Assembly (NCBI GenBank): GCA_007692665.1
Contig: REBP01000099.1
Coordinates: 1-43,115, forward strand
Reading direction: 5' to 3'
DNA from: Gemmatimonadales bacterium
GTDB lineage: Bacteria > Gemmatimonadota > Gemmatimonadetes > Longimicrobiales > Gaopeijiaceae
DNA: 43,115 nt
The position numbers and the translations under genes are program-made. Positions 23,601 through 30,031 of the stretch are shown piece after piece; within the stretch, counting starts at the first letter, position 1; each line of letters starts with the position of its first letter. The notes under the pieces were generated by a model. That model saw only the letters and a list, made by a program, of their open reading frames with translations. It ran no database searches and was not told the origin of the DNA.

Positions 23601-25819
23601 GCCCGGGCCTCGACCACGGCCTCCTCGGGGAGTCCCAGCTCCGCTTCGACCCGGAGGTCCGAAAAGTCGCCCGTGACCCGGACGGCTGCGCTGGCCTGCC
23701 CCTGGAGCCCGGCCTCGGGGACGAATGCGCCGAGCGTGACCAGGGAGAGTTCGTGGGCGTCGAGGGCCGCCACCACCCTCCCCTCTCCAGCCGTCGCGAC
23801 CTCCCCCACCAGGTCGATGCGGGAGCGTTCCGCGCCCTCCTCGTGCACCAGGCCCAGGTCGAACGCGAGGCCCTGTCGGGGAGAGCCCTCGAGGCGGGCC
23901 GATCCCACCAGCGTCCCGGTCGCCGCATCCGCCGGTGCCACGCCCCGCAGGCTCCGGAGCTGAAAGGGTGCCAGGGCCACCTCCACCCCGCGGAAGGCCG
24001 GCTCGTCCCCCGCCACGACGCCCCCGGTGGCCACGATCCGGCTCACGCCGCCCTCGGGGTCGTCCACCCGGAGATCCGCATTCACCCCGAGGAGGACCTC
24101 CGGGGCCCCGTCGAGGCGGATGGACCCGGCCAGCGTACTCCCGGGAGGGAGCCCGGCCACCTGTTCTCGCGCCAGCGCGAGCTGCACCGGCTCGAGCCGC
24201 AGCTCCATGTCGGCAAAGGCGAACTCCGGGGCCATGCTCAGCCCCCCGGACGCCGTTATCCGGCTCGTTCCGGCAACCGGGTCCCGGTGCACGATCCGGC
24301 CGTCCAGGGTCATGACGGCGGCAAGCGAGCCGTTCATCGTCAGGTCGGCCTCGACGGTGCCCGCCACCGGGACGCCGGGGGCGAAGGCCGTCACCAGCTC
24401 TCCCCGGAGAGGCTCGAGGGTGACCCGGAGGTCCTGCACCCGGAGCTCCGCCGGATCCTCGGGAAGCTCGATCCACCCCCGGGCCACGGCCCGGCTCGTC
24501 CGCCCCGCCTCGTCGGTGAACTCGAGCCACGCATCCACGTCCACCGGCTGCGCCCCGGCTGCCCCGATCGCCTCCACCCCGGCGCCCCCACCGCGCCCCG
24601 CTCCCTCCGCACCCAGGTGCCCGCTCACCTCCCCGTGGATCGGGAATTCGAGCTCCGGAAAGGTGCGGGCAACGAGCCGCGTGGGGATCCGGTCCAGCGT
24701 GACGTCGGCGTGCTCGATGCCCAGCATGTCCCCCAGGACCACCTGCAGCTCTCCCCCCAGCCGCCCCTCGCCGACACGGAAGTCCATCCTGTCGGCCCGG
24801 ACCCGGAACCCGTCCTCCGTCAGGGCGAGGGCCACCCGGGCGTCTCCCTCCACCTCGACGGGAAGGGGCGCATGAAGCACCCGGAGGTCCGCCAGCGAGA
24901 GCGGATCGGCCTCGAGTTCGAAGCGCCCCTGGTCCAGGTCGTAGGCGACCCGCCCGTCGGCCCGGAAGCTCGAGTTCGGAAGCTCCACCCGGAGCTCCTC
25001 GAGCCCCACCGCCTCGTCCCCGATCCTCAGGGTCCCCGAGACGTCCTCCACCACCACCCCCGGGGCATGGAAGGGGAGGGCCACGAGCCCCAGGCTCGCG
25101 ACCTCCAGCGTCACGTCGGCGGAGTCGGGGTGGGCGGCGATGAGCCGGGGCACGTCGGCCTCGAGATCGCTGAACTCCATGACGCTCTGGTAGCCGGCAG
25201 GCACCTCCACGACCCGCTCCCGCGTCTCCCGGGTGAGAGCCCGGCGAATCTCCTCCGCCCGCGCCTCCGGGCCGAGCTCCTCGGCGGGTTCCCAGGGCAT
25301 GCGGAGCGTGATGCTGGACTCCGAGATCCGGAAGTCCCGCAGCTCGATCCAGGAACCCCACCCGGGCTCGGTCCGGGGCTCCGCCGGTTCCGCCTCCTCG
25401 TCCGTCGCGAAGATGCGAGTGAAGTTCCACTCCTCGCCGGGGGGCATGTCCAGCACGATCCGGGCGCCCTCGAGGCGGAGATTGGTGAGGAGGATTCTCT
25501 GCCTCAGGAGCCCCGGTACCGAGTAGCGGAACGATGCCCGCTCCGCATCCACGAAGGGCCGCCCTTCCGCATCCACGATGGCCACATCGCTCAGCACGAT
25601 CCCGCGCAGCGGGTTGCCCCCGATCCGACCGATCCGCACCTCGCCGTCCACGACCTCCTCGAACTGGTTCAGCACGAGTTCCCGCACCTGCCCCTGCCCC
25701 CAGGGGGTGCTGGTGAGCACGATCACCGTGACCAGCAGGAGCAGGAGCACGCCCCCGAGAAACCCGAGGGTCCACCGGGCCACCCTCGCCAGGCGGCGCT
25801 TCGCCTTCGCCCTCTCCAT
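20657..25819 (-). CDS. tamB: TamB-like translocation and assembly module protein
   Basis: The 1720-residue protein has an N-terminal signal-anchor helix (residues ~14-36, GFLGGVLLLLLVTVIVL) followed by a very long run of short beta-strands (repeated pattern of hydrophobic/Asp-Gly strands such as GEVRIGRIGGNPLRGIVLSD), and ends with the TamB/DUF490 domain (FDIRIVVDGTLLDLETELES, SQTDLISLVVFGRG, then a C-terminal REWRF). TamB spans the periplasm and works with TamA or BamA in outer-membrane protein insertion and phospholipid traffic. Its ATG overlaps the stop of the TamA-like gene by one base (TGATG), giving the classic tamA-tamB order. Length is somewhat above the E. coli protein (about 1260) but common in other phyla. 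Confidence 0.93.
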   Translation of the reverse strand: MERAKAKRRLARVARWTLGFLGGVLLLLLVTVIVLTSTPWGQGQVRELVLNQFEEVVDGEVRIGRIGGNPLRGIVLSDVAIVDAEGRPFVDAERASFRYSVPGLLRQRILLTNLRLEGARIVLDMPPGEEWNFTRIFATDEEAEPAEPRTEPGWGSWIELRDFRISESSITLRMPWEPAEELGPEARAEEIRRALTRETRERVVEVPAGYQSVMEFSDLEADVPRLIAAHPDSADVTLEVASLGLVALPFHAPGVVVEDVSGTLRIGDEAVGLEELRVELPNSSFRADGRVAYDLDQGRFELEADPLSLADLRVLHAPLPVEVEGDARVALALTEDGFRVRADRMDFRVGEGRLGGELQVVLGDMLGIEHADVTLDRIPTRLVARTFPELEFPIHGEVSGHLGAEGAGRGGGAGVEAIGAAGAQPVDVDAWLEFTDEAGRTSRAVARGWIELPEDPAELRVQDLRVTLEPLRGELVTAFAPGVPVAGTVEADLTMNGSLAAVMTLDGRIVHRDPVAGTSRITASGGLSMAPEFAFADMELRLEPVQLALAREQVAGLPPGSTLAGSIRLDGAPEVLLGVNADLRVDDPEGGVSRIVATGGVVAGDEPAFRGVEVALAPFQLRSLRGVAPADAATGTLVGSARLEGSPRQGLAFDLGLVHEEGAERSRIDLVGEVATAGEGRVVAALDAHELSLVTLGAFVPEAGLQGQASAAVRVTGDFSDLRVEAELGLPEEAVVEARATLDLSADQPGYDLRVGVRELDFSALSTRVTEPTRIEGTVAARGRGTDPARMEAALSVDLVEQGETLPGSLRAEIAVQDALADIRAFRWEGDGSDIELVGTFALDGSREGELAYRVAIESLEVLAPFVPVDPGAVEPRPAVRQATLEERDAETREALELARVEYLATGQFPGVPDPEIADTLGLSGVRTDALAGSLEAEGVVRGNPENLGVEGTLDVEELVAAGQYVDRASAAYSVTGLGGRETRASLDASAERLLLAGFGYESLSVVLAYDGLDPDDSAPVHRGRATVGVRQDAQTRILAEAGMEMAGGDLEVEVQTLVLDVDEAVYSLAAPATIRWSDGGLGVEGFRLEGMREDEEPGAIVVVDGNLPLEGEGELDIRIERLGVGHVMTLAQARDDVRGRMDLELPIRGTAARPRFEGELAVVDLHVDDRRLPDTRVRFAYADAELTADASMEEEDGRSMATVEAVLPVDLALVDAAESRLLPGPIRVEARLHELRLDGFDALSEEIEDLEGRVVGEVTVAGTFDAPEPRGSLEIDAPSLTIVPTGVRFRDITGSISLSDDVVTVDSLVAYSRGPIRISGEVDVARPSEPAFDLAVVARDTRIMNTEDVLLQADADLTIAGPFDGVEIEGEVRVREGRIRIPETRELAAPGPLNLMDPATFERVDDAFVAARDALVPPSPFAEALRVDISVFVERGMWIRSTEANVELYSPPDVGPLRVRMAGLAATDLELEGTISTDRGEYAFMGRRFDIARGSVTFTGGTVDPLVRLTAEHEVQLPGREAFDIRIVVDGTLLDLETELESTAQPPLSQTDLISLVVFGRGAGSLLQQSGSSLAGQGSSGGPLVGNMAARATQQFATVGMEALLKELEAETARALGLDVLHIQPSDTPAEVFTGRAADVLRGTEVEAGRYLTSRLFVSGNARPTFVHPGARVEYLTPGGYVWRATWRPQFLPGIPTLAIQEPDRASVLGLFLLREWRF

Positions 25820-28110
25820 CAGAAGGCCTCGCCGATGGAGAAGTGGAGGACGAGCCGACCCAGGATCCGTCCCACCCGCCCCGCGTCCTCCAGCGGGTCG
25901 TAGAAGCGGGGCTGGTCCAGGCGCAGCAGTTCCCTGCGTCCGGTTTCCTCGGATGCGACGGTCTCCGTGATGACGGGGAGGAATTCCGCTCTTCCCGGGC
26001 GCACGCCAATGTCGATCCGGATGGGCCCGGCAGGCGAGGGGAAACGCGCACCGATCCCCGGGGTCAGGGCACTGGACGCGTCGGAGAGCCAGTCCGATCC
26101 GCTCCCCACGATGGCCCCGTCGAGGAAGAGCGCCAGGGTGGCCATGCCCAGGGGGATCCGGTACTCCAGGTTCCCCTGCAGGACCGAGGTCCCCCCGAGG
26201 GGGCGGGGCGAGAACGCCTCCACCGGCGCCACGGCGGGATCACAGCTCCCGTCGGCGATCTCCCCCGGTCCGCATCTCTCCGCCTCCTCGTCCTCCTCCT
26301 CCCCGAGGAGGTCCTGGCGCGGCACCGTGAGGATCCGGGGACCGAGGTTGTTCTCGATGAACCCGCGGACCGACCGCGCTCCCCCGGAGAAGAAACGCTT
26401 CCGGGGGTGCAGGAGTGCGGCGTCCGAGCCCTCGATCCCGAGGGCGTCCCGGGTACTTCCGTCGGGGCGCACCCACCCGGCCCGCACCTGCGCCGCCACG
26501 ACGTGCCGGGGCGGGCCGAGGACGGGCCGGTACCAGCTGGCATCTCCCGAGACCCGGTTGTAGCGATAGTCGGAACGCGTGTTCGCCGAGGCGTGCTCGA
26601 AGTCCACGCGGAGGCGGTAGCCGTCGGTGGGGCCGAGGGCGTCATCGCTCCGATCCATGTGGAACCCGAGCGTCACCGGCGACAGCGAATGGGTGCCCCG
26701 GAGCGGCTCGATGGCGGCGGTTTCGCAGATCCCGTGGTTCACGCAGAAGAACACGTCCCCGGCCGACACCGACGTGACCTCGTAGCGGTAGCCGAGGCTC
26801 GCATGGGTCCGCCAGGCGAGGCCGCGGATCACCGAGGCATCGGCGCCCACGCCCTCGTCCACCGAAACCCCCGGAATGATGCGGCGGTGCGAGAAGACCC
26901 CGAACGACACGAGGTTGTCCGCCGCCCGGAAGGCGGGCTGCTGGATCTCGGCACTGAGCTGCCAGGTCGGTCGGCGGAAGGGGCTCTCGTCCACGTCGGC
27001 GAATTCGCCGGGGAGGATGTCGTGGAAGGGCCCGAAGTCGGTGAGCTGCCCGGCCATGAGGTTCCCGACGCTCGACCTGAGGTCCAGGCGCCGCCCCCCA
27101 CCGTACCAGTTGTAGTGGCTGAAGCGACCTTCGACCTGCCCGAACTCGAGCGTGCTGACCCCCACGCCCACGCGACCCAGCCGGGGGGGTGCCTCCCGGA
27201 CCTGCACCCTGACCACCTTGGCGCTGTCGGGCTGCTCCGCAACGGAGACCTGTGCCTCGTGGAAGAGGTTCGACTGGTAGAGGGCGGTGCGGCTTCTCCG
27301 GATCCGGGGGGCGGTGATCACGTCCCCCTCCTCCATGTGGAGGGCCATCACGATGGTTCGTTCCTCCACCCTGTCGCGACCCACGACCTCGAAGCGCTCC
27401 ACCGTGGCACGAGGTCCCACCTCGACATCGACGACGAGCACCGCGCGGTCGCCCTCGGAGGAGACCTCGATGCTGTCCGAGACGACGGCGTCGAGGTAGC
27501 CCACCTCCTCGAATTCCTCGCGGAGAGTCACCAGCGCCTCGTCGAGGGATCCAAGGTTCAGCGGGAGTCCCTCCTCCGGGAAGCCCATCACCGCAAGGGC
27601 CGCGTCGCTGAACACCGGCTCGGACTGGCGGATCGTCCGGCTCTCCAGCACGGTCGGGGGGCCTTCCTCGATCCGGAAGTGGACGTCGACGCCGTCGTCG
27701 GTGTCGCGAACCTCCGAAGTTACACGGGCCCTGCGGAATCCCTCCCGAAAATACACGACCAGGAGGCGGAGTTCGTCGCGGGGAAGCTCCTCGATGTCGA
27801 GCCGGTGTCGCTCGGTGAACAGGTCGGCGTCCGTGAACAGGCAGAACGGGTACATGAACAGGGCCCGGCACCGGGTGGGCTCGGTGACGATCCAGTCCTG
27901 GAGCGCCGAGGACGAAACGTGCTCGTTGCCTTCGAAGACCACGTCCTGCACCAGGGGTTGCGCGGCCGCGGGGGTGGGGGTGAAGGCGGATGCGATGGCG
28001 AGACCCGCGAGGAGCGCCAGCCCGACGGCGGGATGCTGCGAGAGCCGGTGGTGCCTTTCGGGGGTCTGCCGCATGTCCTCGGGGGTTTCCATGGCTTCCA
28101 TGGCTTCCAT
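25819..28110 (-). CDS. tamA: TamA/BamA-family outer-membrane assembly protein
   Basis: From the ATG at 28110 the protein has 763 residues: a signal peptide with hydrophobic core VGLALLAGLAIASAF (29-43) and AAAQ near 48-51, three POTRA-like domains (about 52-160, 161-240, 241-310), and an Omp85 barrel (about 310-763) ending in LVLHFSIGEAF with a terminal Phe. Three POTRA domains and the coupling to tamB fit TamA better than BamA. All six cysteines occur as close pairs: C81/C90 in POTRA1, C456/C462 and C613/C623 in likely loops. An AGGAGG site lies 13 bases before the first of three ATGs that sit in a 9-base tandem repeat, so the precise start is open. Confidence 0.9.
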   Translation of the reverse strand: MEAMEAMETPEDMRQTPERHHRLSQHPAVGLALLAGLAIASAFTPTPAAAQPLVQDVVFEGNEHVSSSALQDWIVTEPTRCRALFMYPFCLFTDADLFTERHRLDIEELPRDELRLLVVYFREGFRRARVTSEVRDTDDGVDVHFRIEEGPPTVLESRTIRQSEPVFSDAALAVMGFPEEGLPLNLGSLDEALVTLREEFEEVGYLDAVVSDSIEVSSEGDRAVLVVDVEVGPRATVERFEVVGRDRVEERTIVMALHMEEGDVITAPRIRRSRTALYQSNLFHEAQVSVAEQPDSAKVVRVQVREAPPRLGRVGVGVSTLEFGQVEGRFSHYNWYGGGRRLDLRSSVGNLMAGQLTDFGPFHDILPGEFADVDESPFRRPTWQLSAEIQQPAFRAADNLVSFGVFSHRRIIPGVSVDEGVGADASVIRGLAWRTHASLGYRYEVTSVSAGDVFFCVNHGICETAAIEPLRGTHSLSPVTLGFHMDRSDDALGPTDGYRLRVDFEHASANTRSDYRYNRVSGDASWYRPVLGPPRHVVAAQVRAGWVRPDGSTRDALGIEGSDAALLHPRKRFFSGGARSVRGFIENNLGPRILTVPRQDLLGEEEDEEAERCGPGEIADGSCDPAVAPVEAFSPRPLGGTSVLQGNLEYRIPLGMATLALFLDGAIVGSGSDWLSDASSALTPGIGARFPSPAGPIRIDIGVRPGRAEFLPVITETVASEETGRRELLRLDQPRFYDPLEDAGRVGRILGRLVLHFSIGEAF
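28084..28110 (-). repeat. Start-codon repeat of the TamA-like gene
   Basis: Read on the minus strand, ATGGAAGCC occurs twice and ATGGAAACC once in tandem, giving three in-frame ATGs at 28110, 28101 and 28092. Each later ATG is preceded by GGAA four to seven bases upstream. The strong AGGAGG site is at 28124-28129. Confidence 0.85.
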
Positions 28111-28296
28111 GAGCGTAAACCGTCCTCCTGCGCGTGGGCGCCTGCGCAGGCCGGATTTCCATGGCTCTATCCCGCGCGTGTGCCTGTCCGGGGGGAGTTC
28201 CCCAGTCGACGCCCTTCCCGTCGATGCAGAAACCGTACCGGGCGGGCGGGTGCGGGTTCCTGGTCCGGTGAGGGGCCGGGAGCCGGCGAGCCGCAG

Positions 28297-28362
28297 CCGG
28301 GCGACGAGGGGCCCGGGGCCGGGCGACGAGGGGACCGGGGCCGGGCGACGAGGGGACCGGGG
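28297..28362. repeat. Three 22-base tandem repeats
   Basis: Copies at 28297-28318, 28319-28340 and 28341-28362 share the core CCGGGCGACGAGGGG and differ at one position in the first copy. Degenerate fragments flank them on both sides. There are no spacers, so this is not a CRISPR array. Confidence 0.9.
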
Positions 28363-28373
28363 CCACGCCGGGC

Positions 28374-28503
28374 TGCCAATCGAGACCCCGTGTCGGCCCG
28401 TTGGCAGCGGAGGTGCGTCATGGTTCGCGGCTCTGCCAATCCCCCAAGCGGCGATTGGGAGATTGGCAGAATGGACGCGTCCCGACCCGGCCTCCCTGCC
28501 AAC
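28374..28503. promoter_or_regulatory. Cluster of TGCCAA half-sites with a long inverted repeat
   Basis: TGCCAA occurs at 28374, 28434 and 28497, and its complement TTGGCA at 28401 and 28462. A perfect inverted repeat joins TCTGCCAATC (28432-28441) to GATTGGCAGA (28461-28470), with a second GATTGG at 28453-28458 giving an alternative inner pairing. It could be an operator array, or a terminator downstream of ctaG. Confidence 0.5.
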
Positions 28504-28561
28504 GGCGGTTGCGGGCGTCACCGATGGCAGCTTCGCGTGGCTGCCTCTTCGCCCTCGCCGG

Positions 28562-30031
28562 TCATGCGCCCTGCACGGCGCCCCATCCGCTGACCTCCAT
28601 CCGGGCTCCGTCCCGCCCGGACCTGCGCATCCAGGCCACGAAGAGCAGGGCCATGGCGGCCGCGTAGACGAGTCCGCCCGGGATCCACATGATCGCTCCG
28701 GCGAGCTGCTGGTCCACCCCCGGGTCCAGCCCCCAGAGCGCCGCCCCCTCGGCGTGCGCCGGGTACCAGGGCGAGGGCGCGAAGAGGAGGAGGGCCCCCA
28801 GTGCCCCGGCCTGGAGCGCCGTCGCGAAGACGTACAGTACCGCGGCGCCGTAGCCCGGCCAGCGCCCGCCCCTCCCCGACCGGTCCAGCGCCCACCAGAA
28901 GAGCACGGCCGTGCCGAGGAAGCTCGCGTGCTCGAGCGAGTGCAGGAACGTGTTCGTCAACGCCGCTTCGTAGAAGGCGGGGATGTGCCAGATCCAGAGC
29001 GCCCCCACGTGCAGGACGAGCACCGTGACCGGGTGGGTGAGTCCCCTCCACGCGGACCGGACGCCCCCGACGGCACCCCGTGCGGCCCCCTCTGCGGCAC
29101 TCTCCGGGGCCTTGCCCGCACCTGCCCCGTTCCAGTGTGTCGCCAGCGTCCGGAGGTGCCGCCGGGGAAGCGCCCACAGCCAGCCGATGTGGGGCCGGCC
29201 GAGCACGAGCAGCGGCGCCGCCACCACCATGAGAAGCATGTGCTGAACCATGTGCACCGAGAAGAGGGTCTCGCCCAGCGGATCGATGGGAGACACGAGG
29301 GCGAGGACCAGGATCCAGATCCCGGCGAGGTACGCCCCCACCCGCCAGGGCGGAAGCCCCCGGCCCTTCCCGGCCCTGGCCCAGAGGCGACGAACGCCGA
29401 GCAGATAGGTGCCGGCCATGGCGGCCAGGCCGAGGAGGATCCACGGGTCCGGGTTCCAGGTGAACCACGCCTCGCCCGGCGGAACGAGACCGCGGGCATG
29501 GGCCAGCCCCGCGAGGAAGGGCGCCCCGGCGCCTCCCCATCCCGCCATGAGGAGGCCCGGCATCGCGGCGGATCCCGGTGCCCCGGGCCCGCGGAAGATG
29601 ATGGGCCGGTCGAGCGTGGGAACGTGCGCGCACGGGTCTCCGCCCAGGAGCGCGGGGAGCCCCTCCGCCACGATGAGGAAGAGGAAGAACCCGCTGGTGA
29701 ACACGCCCCCCATGGCGAGGAAGCGGGTGAGTTCCGACGACGTGTGCGGATGGCTCCCATCACTCCGGCCGCCGCCGCCGCCGCCACCATCCCCACCTCC
29801 CGCGCCGGCTCCCGCGCCACCGCCTCCCCTCCAGCGCAGGCACGACCAGGCCGAGGCCACGGCGGCGGTCGCCACCACTGCCATGCCCACGGTCAGGAGA
29901 TGGAGCAGGGTCATGTTTCCGGAGGGGCAGACGAGTTCGACGAGGGCGTAGCTTCCCCCCAGGTGCAGGATCCAGGCGACGATCCCGCCGAGCAGCCCGA
30001 AGGCCAGCCGAAACCTGCGCCCCCCTACCAC
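28562..30031 (-). CDS. ctaG: CtaG-type cytochrome oxidase assembly protein fused to an N-terminal membrane domain
   Basis: The 489-residue protein ends with a caa3-type CtaG domain (about 170-489): WNPDPWILLGLAAMAGTYLL, SVHMVQHMLLMVVAAPLLVL with paired His, and SLEHASFLGTAVLFWWAL, several membrane helices. CtaG helps deliver copper to the oxidase. The first ~135 residues form a separate three-helix domain (AFGLLGGIVAWILHLGGSYA, LLHLLTVGMAVVATAAVA, FLAMGGVFTSGFFLFLIVAE) with Cys35, Cys64 and Cys134, which resembles the small membrane proteins found as separate genes in other cox clusters. A Gly-rich stretch (about 69-88) lies inside it. I chose GTG at 30031, overlapping the end of the subunit I-III gene by seven bases (GTGGTAG); no ATG is suitably placed. 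Confidence 0.85.
   Translation of the reverse strand: MVGGRRFRLAFGLLGGIVAWILHLGGSYALVELVCPSGNMTLLHLLTVGMAVVATAAVASAWSCLRWRGGGGAGAGAGGGDGGGGGGGRSDGSHPHTSSELTRFLAMGGVFTSGFFLFLIVAEGLPALLGGDPCAHVPTLDRPIIFRGPGAPGSAAMPGLLMAGWGGAGAPFLAGLAHARGLVPPGEAWFTWNPDPWILLGLAAMAGTYLLGVRRLWARAGKGRGLPPWRVGAYLAGIWILVLALVSPIDPLGETLFSVHMVQHMLLMVVAAPLLVLGRPHIGWLWALPRRHLRTLATHWNGAGAGKAPESAAEGAARGAVGGVRSAWRGLTHPVTVLVLHVGALWIWHIPAFYEAALTNTFLHSLEHASFLGTAVLFWWALDRSGRGGRWPGYGAAVLYVFATALQAGALGALLLFAPSPWYPAHAEGAALWGLDPGVDQQLAGAIMWIPGGLVYAAAMALLFVAWMRRSGRDGARMEVSGWGAVQGA

Larger units (their letters stand above)
28111..28561. other. Non-coding spacer between ctaG and the TamA-like gene
   Basis: About 450 bases without a credible gene. 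Reading frames here are low-complexity and lack ribosome sites. The spacer must hold the 3' end of the respiratory operon transcript and the promoter of the TamA-like gene. It contains three 22-base tandem repeats (28297-28362) and a cluster of TGCCAA half-sites (28374-28503), listed separately. I see no clear -35/-10 pair facing the TamA-like gene. Confidence 0.7.

Noticed and set aside
22118-26051. Open frames of over 1200 codons on both strands within tamB
   Set aside because: Their composition (Arg/Gly/Pro/His-rich) and lack of motifs mark them as shadows of the TamB beta-strand coding region.
25819-28110. Assignment as the essential BamA
   Set aside because: Three POTRA-like domains and direct coupling to tamB fit TamA better, although some phyla lack a separate TamA and the call is not certain.
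28297-28362. CRISPR-like tandem array
   Set aside because: The 22-base units are directly adjacent with no spacers, and no cas genes are present.
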